From IMG/VR virus record IMGVR_UViG_3300028840_003750, positions 1 to 58,460 of that record: a DNA stretch of 58,460 bases; one strand, given 5' to 3'. Under the pieces are notes generated by a model. The model was not told where the DNA came from. It was given only the letters and a program-made list of their open reading frames with translations, and did not search any database. This DNA comes from a virus. Shown here one piece after another: positions 1 to 7,211 of the stretch (position 1 is its first letter; each line of letters starts with the position of its first letter). The translations under genes were made by a program, and so were the position numbers.

Positions 1-144
1 AATGCACCTCACCCTGTCTGGAGGCTAGCTGTGCCTGAAGACGAAGGATACTATTGCAGCTGTGGTCGCTTCGTGGTAGACAGCTTCTGTGATTCGTGTC
101 AGGGAGCCGACGAGCTGGAGGCTTGCAGTAGGACACCAGAGCAT
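1..144. repeat. Terminal direct repeat, copy 1
   Basis: These 144 bases recur exactly as the last 144 bases of the window. The repeat lies inside two overlapping coding regions (the end of the DnaA-like gene and the start of the zinc-binding gene) and both read correctly across the joint. This fits a circular assembly of a circularly permuted genome better than a physical terminal repeat. Confidence 0.95.
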
Positions 145-294
145 GAGCAGCAGCTACTGTGTGATGCTAAAAACTTACCAGTACGGAATATAGATGACGT
201 ACTGAATGATTTAGCATGCGAAATGAAGAAAGACCTGGCAATTCCTAAGCTTGACAGCTGCACAAATGAAGAGCTATTAGAGGAGCTTTTATGA
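31..294 (+). CDS. Small zinc-binding protein
   Basis: An 87-residue protein of unrecognised family. Its N-terminus holds four cysteines in a ribbon-like arrangement (CSCG near residue 9, then CDSC near residue 20), which suggests one bound zinc ion. The C-terminal half is acidic and helical. The GTG start is chosen because GGAGG sits seven bases upstream. On the circular map its start overlaps the stop of the DnaA domain IV protein by eight bases, and its stop overlaps the next gene by ATGA, so it is translationally coupled in the rightward early operon. Function unknown. Confidence 0.75.
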   Translation: MPEDEGYYCSCGRFVVDSFCDSCQGADELEACSRTPEHEQQLLCDAKNLPVRNIDDVLNDLACEMKKDLAIPKLDSCTNEELLEELL

Positions 295-638
295 AAGCCT
301 TTATAACAGGAAGCCATGCCTATGGTATTCCAACAATATTCAGTGATGTTGATCTAGGTGTGCTGGTAGATAAGAGCGTGGATACTCTGCTGTTTCAGCT
401 AGCTGAAGGTGATTCATCACTTGATCCGGAGCTAGGCCAGGAGAATGGCTATGGCGGTACTCTCAGGTTTGGCGATCTGAACCTAATCGCATTTACGAAG
501 CTTTGGGAATACGAAGCATGGCGAGCAGCAACAGAGCTGCTGTACCATTGGTCCTGCTACAATGGGCCGGTTTCCAGGGAGCTGGCCATTGAGACAATCA
601 AAACGGAAAAGAAAAGACGATGCCAAAACGATCACTAG
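291..638 (+). CDS. Minimal nucleotidyltransferase-like protein
   Basis: A 115-residue protein whose N-terminus reads GSHAYG followed about ten residues later by SDVDLGVLV. This is the GS-x-SDxD signature of the polymerase-beta nucleotidyltransferase fold, in which the two aspartates bind metal. The order GSHAYG-x4-FSDVDL matches small phage and prokaryotic NTase domains. It is too short to hold a large second domain. The family transfers NMP to proteins, RNA or small molecules; the substrate here is unknown. It starts on an ATGA overlap with the previous gene, behind AGGAG, and its 3' end overlaps the exonuclease gene by 19 bp. Confidence 0.75.
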   Translation: MKAFITGSHAYGIPTIFSDVDLGVLVDKSVDTLLFQLAEGDSSLDPELGQENGYGGTLRFGDLNLIAFTKLWEYEAWRAATELLYHWSCYNGPVSRELAIETIKTEKKRRCQNDH

Positions 639-2065
639 TAGTCGACATTGCCGCAGTGTTTGCCCGTAACTGGGCTATTCAAAAGGCGAAAGATCAGCCT
701 GAAAAAGCCAAGGAGAAAACCATTGAGCATATCGAGAATGTGTCAGATGGTGAGGATATCAAGATCCTAGCCTGCGATTGTCGTGGACCATATTGGAGGC
801 AAGTCGAAGAGCGTGGCGGATGGATTTCGTATAAGGGGAACCGTGAGCCCAAGAGCGATGAGTACAAGGAGATCCTTCGAGCCACAGCGAAAGAGCTTAA
901 GGCCCGAGGTTTTACTGTGCTATCGCACGATCTGTATGAGGCAGATGACATCTGTGCTACCATTGCAGATCAGGCAGAAGATCTAGGGATCAATGTTCGG
1001 CTGGTTACATCCGATAAGGACATCATGCAATGTCTCAGAACACCACAGGCTACGGCTGGACACGTCGACCTGATCAACGTGGCAACAACAGCTGAAGGCA
1101 ATCCGCTTTGGACTGCTGGTCGATGGTTCGAAGAGACGGGAATCAAACCGGAAGAGGTGCCTGTTTATCTCGGGCTGATTGGAGATACATGTGACGGTCT
1201 TGGTGGTGTCTCTGGGATTGGTAAGAAAACAGCCATAGGGATCATCAAAAAGGCTAGATCTAATCTCAAAGAAAAGATCGAGTCTGGGGATCATGTTCCC
1301 TATGTCATAGCAACTGATCTAACTGTTGCAGATATGACTGATAAGCAATGGGATAGACTCCAGACAACTGGGGAGGTAGAAAAAGATGGCACCATTGTTT
1401 TACCGGACTTCTACCATCAGGTAGAGCTGAACACTCTTACCACCAATGTTCCCATAGATGTAAAGGCAGCAATCGAAGGGCGTAAACCAGTGCAGCAGTC
1501 AAGCAAGACTGCTGCCAAAGATACCAGCGAAAAGCAACCTGGTAAAGAGGACGATATCCAGGATACCTCTCAACCTGTCAAGCTAGCACAGCCAGAGCCA
1601 TTGAAGCTGCCAGAGTCACCCAATCTCGAAGCTGGTTTGCTAGTAGCTCAAAAAGCTGTTGAGCCGATTGGTTTCGATGGGTGGAACGATCGTCAAAAGT
1701 ATAGCTACTCTTCAGCTTATGCTATTCAGCAAGCATGCGCTAAAGCATTGGTAGCAGCTGGATTGCTTGTTCGCCGCTACACATGGCGATACGATCAGCA
1801 ATCGCAAATGGTTATCTCGTATATCAAGGTTAGTCACCCTGCCAGCGGAGAGCATGAGTATCATGAGCTACCGTTCCCAGTAATAGAAAACAAGGGCCGA
1901 CCATTTGATAAAGCGCTCAATGCAGCACTGACAACTTCATGGGGTTTTTGGCTCCTTGGATTCCTTAACCTTGCCCGCAAGGATCAAGAGGAGGTTTGCG
2001 GGCGAGACGATCAAGACTACCAGCCACAGCAGGGAGATAAGTGGCATAACAGACAATACGATTGA
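620..2065 (+). CDS. 5'-3' exonuclease fused to ERF-family single-strand annealing protein
   Basis: A 481-residue two-domain recombination protein. Residues 1-290 are a FEN/5'-3' exonuclease: LVVDIAAVFAR with Asp9, EADD at 107-110 and TSDKD at 130-134 are metal-binding clusters, and GDTCDGLGGVSGIGKKTA at 188-205 is the helix-three-turn-helix DNA-binding motif. A hydrophilic linker (about 290-335) leads to an ERF-like annealing domain: KYSYSSAYAIQ at 360-370, the HPASGEHEY segment near 406-414, and ALNAALTTSWGFWLLGFLN near 432-450, which aligns with the ERF tyrosine-rich RYaLlallgi helix. Exonuclease and annealing protein, normally separate partners, are one chain here. The SSB gene lies just downstream. 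Confidence 0.85.
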   Translation: MPKRSLVVDIAAVFARNWAIQKAKDQPEKAKEKTIEHIENVSDGEDIKILACDCRGPYWRQVEERGGWISYKGNREPKSDEYKEILRATAKELKARGFTVLSHDLYEADDICATIADQAEDLGINVRLVTSDKDIMQCLRTPQATAGHVDLINVATTAEGNPLWTAGRWFEETGIKPEEVPVYLGLIGDTCDGLGGVSGIGKKTAIGIIKKARSNLKEKIESGDHVPYVIATDLTVADMTDKQWDRLQTTGEVEKDGTIVLPDFYHQVELNTLTTNVPIDVKAAIEGRKPVQQSSKTAAKDTSEKQPGKEDDIQDTSQPVKLAQPEPLKLPESPNLEAGLLVAQKAVEPIGFDGWNDRQKYSYSSAYAIQQACAKALVAAGLLVRRYTWRYDQQSQMVISYIKVSHPASGEHEYHELPFPVIENKGRPFDKALNAALTTSWGFWLLGFLNLARKDQEEVCGRDDQDYQPQQGDKWHNRQYD

Positions 2066-2141
2066 GGAGGTGATGACTATGCGGTAGGTCAATCACTGTG
2101 TTCGATGCGAGGCAGCAAGGGTGCTAGCTGCATTCTAATGA
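2061..2141 (+). other. Very strong ribosome site followed by a 4-codon ORF
   Basis: Directly after the exonuclease stop is GAGGAGGTGAT, an almost full complement of the 16S rRNA 3' end, followed by ATGs at 2073 and 2079. That reading frame stops at TAG 2085 and again at TAA 2136 and TGA 2139. The same frame then opens as the 2145-2360 reading frame. Read through the stops, the frame encodes a CxxC motif (HCVRC). It is either an eroded gene with its ribosome site intact or a short leader peptide. Confidence 0.5.
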
Positions 2142-2144
2142 GAA

Positions 2145-2360
2145 GTGACCAAGGCACATAGAACGAGCACTGGTGGAGTCACAGCCAGGGAGTCAACGCC
2201 AATACCAGATTGGAGTGATATAAGCAGGGAAACCGTAATCGTTTGCAGCGATAGGCTGATCAAGGAGCGAGTGTTCTCGCGTCAGCTGAATCCAGGAAAC
2301 TGGACCCAAACCCCTGTACAGGTAATGCTGTTAGGGGGTTATGGGTCAGAGCATGAGTGA
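2145..2360 (+). CDS. Hypothetical protein, possibly the remnant of a longer gene
   Basis: An open frame of 71 codons from GTG 2145, with no convincing ribosome site of its own. It is in frame with the strong ribosome site at 2061-2075 but separated from it by three stop codons, so it may be the 3' part of a decayed gene. It overlaps the SSB start by 20 bp. The protein is polar with no recognisable motif. Low confidence that it is expressed. Confidence 0.35.
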   Translation: MTKAHRTSTGGVTARESTPIPDWSDISRETVIVCSDRLIKERVFSRQLNPGNWTQTPVQVMLLGGYGSEHE

Positions 2361-2952
2361 TCTAACTAAGCAGCTTGATATGCAAATGTGGGATCCTTCA
2401 TTTCAACAGATGGCAGATCAACAAGCTGGCGATCCACCAGACTTAAAACCAAAGCAAAAGAAAATGGCAGACGGACTCAATCGTGTAATTCTTCTCGGAA
2501 ACCTGGGCGCAGATCCTGAGCTTCGCTATACGCAAGGCGGTACAGCTGTGCTCAATCTACGCCTTGCCACAAGCGAGACATACGTAAGCGACGGGAACAA
2601 GAAGCAACGCACAGAATGGCACAACGTTGTTGTATGGGCAAAACGAGCCGAAGGGCTTAGTAGAATACTTTCCAAAGGTGATAGGATTCTAGTCGAGGGA
2701 TCGATCAGAACCAGCAGCTACGAGTCTCGAGATGGTAGCGGAAAACGTTACAAGACAGAGATTCACGTTAGCAATGTGGTTCTTAGCGGTGGTAATGGGA
2801 GCAACCAACAGCAGCAGCCACCACAGCAGCAAGCCAAAGGTAATCGTCGTCCACCACAGCAGCAAGCCAAAGGTAATCGTCGTCAACCGAAGCAGCAGCC
2901 CGTTGAAGATGCTGACTTTGATTCAGAGGATTACGATGACATCCCGTTCTAA
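2341..2952 (+). CDS. ssb: Single-stranded DNA-binding protein
   Basis: SSB coats single-stranded DNA in replication and recombination. Residues 42-150 are a typical bacterial OB-fold beginning MADGLNRVILLGNLGADPELR, with WHNVVVWAKRAEG and a DRILVEGSIRT strand. The tail is Gln/Pro-rich and contains two identical 11-residue repeats (PPQQQAKGNRR). It ends in the acidic DDIPF tip that recruits SSB partner proteins. A 41-residue N-terminal extension precedes the usual SSB start. ATG 2341 is preferred because of AGGGGG just upstream; ATG 2464 is the alternative but lacks a ribosome site. It follows the exonuclease-ERF gene, its likely working partner. Confidence 0.93.
   Translation: MGQSMSDLTKQLDMQMWDPSFQQMADQQAGDPPDLKPKQKKMADGLNRVILLGNLGADPELRYTQGGTAVLNLRLATSETYVSDGNKKQRTEWHNVVVWAKRAEGLSRILSKGDRILVEGSIRTSSYESRDGSGKRYKTEIHVSNVVLSGGNGSNQQQQPPQQQAKGNRRPPQQQAKGNRRQPKQQPVEDADFDSEDYDDIPF
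2818..2883 (+). repeat. 33-bp tandem duplication in the SSB linker
   Basis: Two identical 33-bp units (2818-2850 and 2851-2883) encode PPQQQAKGNRR twice in the disordered SSB tail, lengthening the tether between the OB-fold and the acidic tip. Perfect identity indicates a recent or unstable duplication. Confidence 0.9.
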
Positions 2953-3340
2953 GGTGTGCAATCAATGCGGTCAGCTAAGGCCGCTATCAGCGTACTATCG
3001 CCACAAGAAAACCTCTGACGGTTACCTGCACCAGTGCAAGCAATGCGTACGTAGCAGGGTACGCAGCAACACATTGAAGCGCAAGGGCGATAAGACCTGG
3101 CGAGCAGCTCGCACAGCTATTGATCGCAGATGGCGTTCTGCTAATCATGCTAAGGTTGCTGCTCATAGGGCGGTAAGACAAGCCCTGAGAAGTGGCAAGC
3201 TTCGCCAGGAACCATGTGCTGAATGTATAGCTGAAAAAACGCAGGCGCATCACGATGATTACAGCAAACCTCTAAGCGTGGTGTGGCTCTGTGCTAGCTG
3301 TCATGCGGCCAGGCACGCTAGGAAGCGCGAAGCAGCTTAA
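2936..3340 (+). CDS. HNH-type zinc endonuclease-like protein
   Basis: A 134-residue protein with two zinc modules. The N-terminal CNQCGQ-x-LSAYY-x-CKQC is a ribbon common at the front of phage HNH proteins. The C-terminal CAEC-x-AHHDDYSKPLSVVWLCASCH resembles the metal-finger HNH core (HHxDY then LCxxCH) of phage recombination or homing endonucleases. The middle is Arg/Lys-rich. The start at 2936 lies inside the end of ssb (17-bp overlap) and has AGAGGA upstream. Likely a DNA-binding or nicking enzyme of the recombination set; activity is inferred. Confidence 0.65.
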   Translation: MTSRSKVCNQCGQLRPLSAYYRHKKTSDGYLHQCKQCVRSRVRSNTLKRKGDKTWRAARTAIDRRWRSANHAKVAAHRAVRQALRSGKLRQEPCAECIAEKTQAHHDDYSKPLSVVWLCASCHAARHARKREAA

Positions 3341-3368
3341 GTCTACCGGCTAAGTAGCTGAAACTGCT

Positions 3369-3441
3369 AGGCTTTCAGAAAAAGTTGCAGCTCATGTAGT
3401 TTTTTTCTTGCATCGTTCTTGACAGATGCTAGATTAGCCAC
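3369..3441 (+). promoter_or_regulatory. Promoter with A/T tract, apparently leaderless
   Basis: TTGCAT at 3408-3413 and TAGATT at 3430-3435 are 16 bp apart, with TG one base before the -10 (TGCTAGATT). Upstream are A- and T-tracts shared with the promoters at 4.57 and 8.2 kb. Transcription starting about seven bases after the -10 would begin at the ATG itself (3442), and no Shine-Dalgarno sequence is present. Confidence 0.65.
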
Positions 3442-3636
3442 ATGAGGCAAAGTCAAGTAGTCATTGGCCATGAGTATGAGTGCAAAGTTTCTGGGAACCT
3501 TGTCATTGTCAAGGTGCTAGAAAAGGTTGAGTGCTCTTGGAGCAGAAAGAAGACAAGGTTTAGGGTGGCCCTTTCCAGCACTGGAAAGGTGCTTCCTAAG
3601 CTCCGAACAGCAGCCGCTTTAAGAAAGCTTTGGTAG
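3442..3636 (+). CDS. Small basic hypothetical protein
   Basis: A 64-residue protein of alternating hydrophobic and charged residues (VIGHEYECKVSGNLVIVKVLEKV), which looks like a small beta-barrel; a KOW/SH3-like fold is possible but unproven. It ends in a basic helix. It is the first gene after the 3.4-kb promoter and probably translated from a leaderless message, since the -10 is only six bases from the ATG. It is followed 15 bp later by another gene of the same unit. Confidence 0.65.
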   Translation: MRQSQVVIGHEYECKVSGNLVIVKVLEKVECSWSRKKTRFRVALSSTGKVLPKLRTAAALRKLW

Positions 3637-3651
3637 GAAAGGAAACGTAAC

Positions 3652-4062
3652 ATGAGCACAGCTAGAATCGTCTGGGAGCAAACAAGGGCCAGCGGAAGGC
3701 GTACTTCGTGGGCCAAGTGGTTCACCGATCTTGCACTTTCTAAGGGCGCAAAAGCATTTATTGGTGGCGAGTATCTCAAGGATGGTGTTGAAACCGATCT
3801 TGAGATTGGTACTCTTGTTGTTGAGGTAGTACCAACTGGAAGCGTAAAAAATGGTAGCAATGAAGCACGTATATACCGTGTTTCAGCAGATGGTTTGGAG
3901 CGCACAGGTGTTGAGGTAGACTATAACACAAGGTGGTTGACCCTCAAAGATGAGGTGATAAGACTAATGGCAGAAGAGACATTAGCAGAAAAAGACAATC
4001 CACTAGCTGAGTTTTCTGTTGACGATCTGCTAGCCGAGCTACGCCGGAGAAATGCTATCTAA
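3652..4062 (+). CDS. Hypothetical protein
   Basis: A 136-residue protein I do not recognise. It has a beta-rich middle (ETDLEIGTLVVEVVPTGS and ARIYRVSADGLERTGVEVDY) and an acidic helical C-terminus ending LLAELRRRNAI. The ATG is preceded by AGGAAAGGA. It is cotranscribed with the preceding small gene, and its 3' end overlaps a possible small membrane protein gene in another frame. No function can be assigned. Confidence 0.7.
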   Translation: MSTARIVWEQTRASGRRTSWAKWFTDLALSKGAKAFIGGEYLKDGVETDLEIGTLVVEVVPTGSVKNGSNEARIYRVSADGLERTGVEVDYNTRWLTLKDEVIRLMAEETLAEKDNPLAEFSVDDLLAELRRRNAI

Positions 4063-4219
4063 CTCTGACTACTTCGCCATGGTGAAACGCGAGCGCAGCT
4101 GTCGTTCTAGGCGGATGTTTCTCACGTTGATCATACTGCTGTCACTGCTAGCTCTAGAAAGGATGGGAGCGTGCAAGATCGAGGGTACTTCGCCTGCTGT
4201 CTCCGAACAGCACGGCTAG
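4052..4219 (+). CDS. Possible small membrane protein
   Basis: A 55-codon frame with a basic N-terminal stretch (MVKRERSCRSRR) followed by a hydrophobic segment (MFLTLIILLSLLAL) and a short polar tail with a cysteine. This is the shape of a one-pass inner-membrane protein. It overlaps the previous gene by 11 bp and the next by 49 bp. ATG 4079 is an alternative start. No clear ribosome site, so expression is uncertain. It could be a lysis- or exclusion-related micro-protein, but nothing in the sequence proves that. Confidence 0.35.
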   Translation: MLSNSDYFAMVKRERSCRSRRMFLTLIILLSLLALERMGACKIEGTSPAVSEQHG

Positions 4220-4521
4220 CAGCTGGCCTACAGCAGCGTGAGCTAGCCAATCTGTCACAGATCCAGCAGCACAACGTGGCTGAGGCTGAGTCTGGTAGGG
4301 TGGCTCTGCAAGAGTCTACCCTAGCACGCTATGCCAGAGTGCTAGGGCTCAGCCTGCCTGACCTAGTCTCGCCGGCTAGGCTGGAGCAGCGTCTAGCCGA
4401 GCTGGAGCAGCTAGATCTGGACGATGTCCCGACGGCCAACGGGGTCAGGTTTCGGCTCAGGCAGGAGATCGACGCTGCCATTGACCAGGGACGCTACTGG
4501 CTAAGTCTGAAGAAACGTTGA
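4171..4521 (+). CDS. Xre-family helix-turn-helix protein
   Basis: A 116-residue protein with an Xre/Cro-type helix-turn-helix over residues about 10-65: LRTARLAAGLQQRELANLSQIQQHNVAEAESGRVALQESTLARYARVLGL. It is followed by a helical tail (EQRLAELEQLDL and RFRLRQEIDAAIDQGRYWL) that could dimerise. The GTG start at 4171 is supported by AGGATGGGAG upstream. It sits immediately before one of the repeated promoters (4.57 kb), so it is a candidate regulator of the accessory genes. This is the only classical repressor-like protein in the genome. Confidence 0.75.
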   Translation: MQDRGYFACCLRTARLAAGLQQRELANLSQIQQHNVAEAESGRVALQESTLARYARVLGLSLPDLVSPARLEQRLAELEQLDLDDVPTANGVRFRLRQEIDAAIDQGRYWLSLKKR

Positions 4522-4534
4522 GCTTTTTAGGTAG

Positions 4535-4622
4535 CCAGAAAAAAAGTTGAAAAAGTTTCTCTTTTTTCTTGCATCAGCCTGAGCAGCTGCTAAGATGTAT
4601 GTAGTTAGCAAGGAGATAGCAG
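4535..4622 (+). promoter_or_regulatory. Repeated promoter and leader, copy 2
   Basis: TTGCAT 4569-4574, 16-bp spacer, TAAGAT 4591-4596, with A/T tracts upstream and the leader AAGGAGATAGCAG before ATG 4623. Bases from the -35 to the -10, and the ribosome site, are nearly identical to the copy at 8.2 kb. Confidence 0.75.
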
Positions 4623-4892
4623 ATGAACACAGCAGCCACCATCAAGACTCACACCATCGAGCCCAGCGCCAATTACAGTTGCCAGACATGGCACACCTTC
4701 GAGGTAACCGTTGGACGTAAGCTCTACCACGCCGAGGTGCTGGTGTCTGACCTAGGGAAAAAACTCTACCCCATCACCTACAACTGTTACCGCGATGGTG
4801 GGTCCAACCAGACTCCCCGGGGTAGCCAGGTTCGCCGCACTATCGAAGCTGCCTGCAACGCTGCTGCTACCGACAAGGTACGCGAGAGGTAG
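4623..4892 (+). CDS. Hypothetical protein
   Basis: An 89-residue protein, first after the 4.57-kb promoter, with a strong AAGGAG ribosome site. The sequence (TWHTFEVTVGRKLYHAEVLVSDLGKKLYPITYNCYRDGG) suggests a small beta-sheet domain, and the C-terminus is helical. I do not recognise a family. It shares its promoter and leader sequence with the gene at 8250, so the two are probably co-regulated. Confidence 0.7.
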   Translation: MNTAATIKTHTIEPSANYSCQTWHTFEVTVGRKLYHAEVLVSDLGKKLYPITYNCYRDGGSNQTPRGSQVRRTIEAACNAAATDKVRER

Positions 4893-4932
4893 GCCCGAGC
4901 GGCAAGCTAATTCGCAAACGACAGGTGCAAGC

Positions 4933-5187
4933 ATGAACACCTACCTCAACCTGATACTTAACCCCGCTGGCCAGCCCGTGGAAGCCAATGTGAGCCACCT
5001 ACCAGCCCACAAGCTGCCTCCCGTTCGCTACCGCACCGGCGTCCACACTCACCAGCAGCTCGTCGAGATCGACGACTGCCGCACCCTAGCCGAGGCGCAC
5101 GAAGCTGCTCGCCAGCTGTGTAAGAGCTGGGACCTTGACCATGTGCTCGAGCTGCTAGACAACCACACACCTAGTTCAGCCGCTTAG
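4933..5187 (+). CDS. Hypothetical protein
   Basis: An 84-residue polar protein (MNTYLNLILNPAGQPVEANV) rich in His and Pro, with a helical C-terminal region (CRTLAEAHEAARQLCKSWDLDHVLELL). The ATG at 4933 is chosen because the longer frame overlaps the preceding gene. The ribosome site (ACAGGTGC) is weak. No family recognised. Confidence 0.6.
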   Translation: MNTYLNLILNPAGQPVEANVSHLPAHKLPPVRYRTGVHTHQQLVEIDDCRTLAEAHEAARQLCKSWDLDHVLELLDNHTPSSAA

Positions 5188-5193
5188 AATCCA

Positions 5194-5382
5194 ATGGCAC
5201 AGCTAACCGTTTATACACGTTTACGATCTGGTTATACCAGGACCTATTTAGCACCTAACCATAAGGTGCTAGAATATTGCCTGCGTCTAAGCAAGGATCC
5301 TAATTGCCAGCAAATAATCGCAACCACCACTTGGTGGATTTGGGAACGCGGATATCATGACACAGCTAACCGTCAAAGCTAA
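5194..5382 (+). CDS. Hypothetical protein
   Basis: A 62-residue protein beginning MAQLTVYTRLRSGYTRTY. Its first five codons are almost identical at DNA level to those of the next gene (MTQLTV; shared bases CACAGCTAACCGT), which looks like a local recombination or duplication of the initiation region. It overlaps the next gene by 26 bp. Function unknown. Confidence 0.5.
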   Translation: MAQLTVYTRLRSGYTRTYLAPNHKVLEYCLRLSKDPNCQQIIATTTWWIWERGYHDTANRQS

Positions 5383-6964
5383 AGACCTGCTACCCGGAGA
5401 CACTCTGCTCGACAGCTCGAACGAGCCTGTTAAGGGCGACTTTGGGAGCTTCTTCTGCTGTCTCGGCTCTCGTGAGGTAACCATTGAGCGTGACGAGCAG
5501 CAGCAAGCTGTTGAGACCTACGAGATCCCTAAGTATCGCATGGATCATCTTCGCTCCAAGGTCAAACGCTACAGGCGCCGAGCCGAAAAGCTCGGGCTCG
5601 AGCCCTTCGTGCTGGTCGAAGAAGAGCCTGTGCAGCGCCCGATCTATGCTCCCGAAAAGCTGAGGCAAGCAAAGTGGATCATCGGCTATCAGCTGGTGGT
5701 ACCTGTGCAGCTCATCGGCAATGCTCCAATACTTAGCGGTTGGCAATTCGTTGCCAAGATTGAGCACACTGAAGCTGGAAATATCATCTCATGTGCGCCG
5801 AGCTATCACGATCGGAATGTGGTGCCAAACGAGATGAGAGATGGTAAGCCAACCTGCGACCATTGCCACACGAGCCGCCGACGCAAGGAGACTTTCGTTG
5901 TGTGTAAGATAGGAGACGAGCTAGCTACACCTCTCGAAGAGCTTAACGGAATCGGTAGTACACCTCTTGCAACCGAGGTATATAAGGATGGTATGCTAAA
6001 GCGTGTAGGTCGCAGCTGTCTCAAAGACTTCTGCGGAACCAAAGATGCCGCTGCTGCCGTAGCTATCTGGTCACTGCTAGAAGATGTGAAGCTAGCCTCA
6101 GATCCGGATAGCGATTGGGGAGACTGCGGAAGCTGGGCTATCCACCCTGAAACAACCCACTACATCGCTTGTGCCTTCCGAGCCGTCCGTACGCTCGGAT
6201 GGGTAAGCTCAAAAGGCACCTTCTTTGGTGGCCCGAGGCCGACTAAGGACGAAGCTTCTTTTGCTGCTACGCCGCTATCACCTCTCGTTCAGGACGAGAA
6301 AGAAAAAGCAGCCTGGAAGGAAGCGCAGCCAACAGACCTTGACAAGCGCGAAGCTGCCGATGCTGTAGCTTGGGCTAAGTCGCTGGACGGAAGCAATGAC
6401 TATCAGCACAATCTCAAGGTAGCCGTGTCAATCGACTTTGCCGAGCACAAGCGCTACGGGCTGCTAGCTAGCCTTGTGGTAGCATACCGCCGCCACCTTG
6501 ATCAGGAGATCGAGCGTGCGCGCGTCAAAAAGCTAGGCGAAGGTAGCAATCACTTCGGTAAGGTTGGGCGAAGGTATGTACGCAAAGTAACCCTGCAGAA
6601 GTACTTTCAATGGGAGGATAGATACAGCTTCGAGCTTCGATGCGTGCACACGTTCGAAGATGAGGATGGCAATCTGCTCAAGTGGTTTGGGTATCCTCGC
6701 ACAATCTACCTTCCAGCTCCCGATCCGGAGCCTGGATTAACCGAGCAGCAGAGGCGACATCATGAGCTAACCGCCAATGGTAAAGAGCTTGAGATTGGCG
6801 ATAGCTGCTGGCTATCGTTCACCGTCAAGCGACATGGTGAATACAAGGACACCAAAGACACCACGATCTATCGCTGCCGTACAGCAAGCGGACCAGATGT
6901 CTACAAGTGGCTCGGGCCAGACGGCGAGATATTCAAAACCAAGAAGGAGATGAAAGCGGCATGA
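5357..6964 (+). CDS. Large conserved phage protein with a split zinc site
   Basis: A 535-residue protein, the largest of the accessory region. Residues 167-170 (CDHC, followed by HTSRRRKETFVV) and 221-226 (CLKDFC in VGRSCLKDFCG) form a probable four-cysteine zinc site. Proteins with this CxxCxTxRxRKxT followed by VGRxCLxDF pattern occur in many phages and plasmids, without known function to my knowledge. The C-terminus is basic and beta-rich. The start is supported by MTQLTV and the overlap with 5194-5382. The stop overlaps the next ATG. Confidence 0.75.
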   Translation: MTQLTVKAKDLLPGDTLLDSSNEPVKGDFGSFFCCLGSREVTIERDEQQQAVETYEIPKYRMDHLRSKVKRYRRRAEKLGLEPFVLVEEEPVQRPIYAPEKLRQAKWIIGYQLVVPVQLIGNAPILSGWQFVAKIEHTEAGNIISCAPSYHDRNVVPNEMRDGKPTCDHCHTSRRRKETFVVCKIGDELATPLEELNGIGSTPLATEVYKDGMLKRVGRSCLKDFCGTKDAAAAVAIWSLLEDVKLASDPDSDWGDCGSWAIHPETTHYIACAFRAVRTLGWVSSKGTFFGGPRPTKDEASFAATPLSPLVQDEKEKAAWKEAQPTDLDKREAADAVAWAKSLDGSNDYQHNLKVAVSIDFAEHKRYGLLASLVVAYRRHLDQEIERARVKKLGEGSNHFGKVGRRYVRKVTLQKYFQWEDRYSFELRCVHTFEDEDGNLLKWFGYPRTIYLPAPDPEPGLTEQQRRHHELTANGKELEIGDSCWLSFTVKRHGEYKDTKDTTIYRCRTASGPDVYKWLGPDGEIFKTKKEMKAA

Positions 6965-7149
6965 AACATCAAACTCATTACATAGTCCAGTCGGCAAAAG
7001 CACCTATGCCTAGCTCGTGTTTTGATGCCTATAACTACTATAGGCTAGCGGTGCTTGAGGTAGATTCTGATCTGTCTCAGGTATCTATGATCTCAACTCA
7101 TGCCCGTGGTTGCCATAGAGTAGTCCAAACATGTTTGCGAAAAGCTTAA
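6961..7149 (+). CDS. Hypothetical protein
   Basis: A 62-residue protein starting on an ATGA overlap with the large zinc protein, behind AAGGAG. The sequence (MKHQTHYIVQSAKAPMPSSCFDAYNYYRLAVLEVD) has no recognised motif. Expression by translational coupling is likely. Confidence 0.6.
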   Translation: MKHQTHYIVQSAKAPMPSSCFDAYNYYRLAVLEVDSDLSQVSMISTHARGCHRVVQTCLRKA

Positions 7150-7211
7150 CTGGCAGATCGATACAATATGGGTTTCGAGACAATAGCTGACTTTATTGGT
7201 AGGAGATAGTC

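Noticed and set aside
1-144. Physical direct terminal repeats of the virion DNA
   Set aside because: The repeat falls inside coding sequence with no structural boundary and is short; a circular assembly overlap explains it better, though read-end mapping was not possible.
2073-2360. In-frame stops at 2085, 2136 and 2139 as a sign of stop-codon reassignment
   Set aside because: All three stop codons also end well-supported genes elsewhere (TAG, TAA and TGA) and no suppressor tRNA was found; a decayed gene is simpler.
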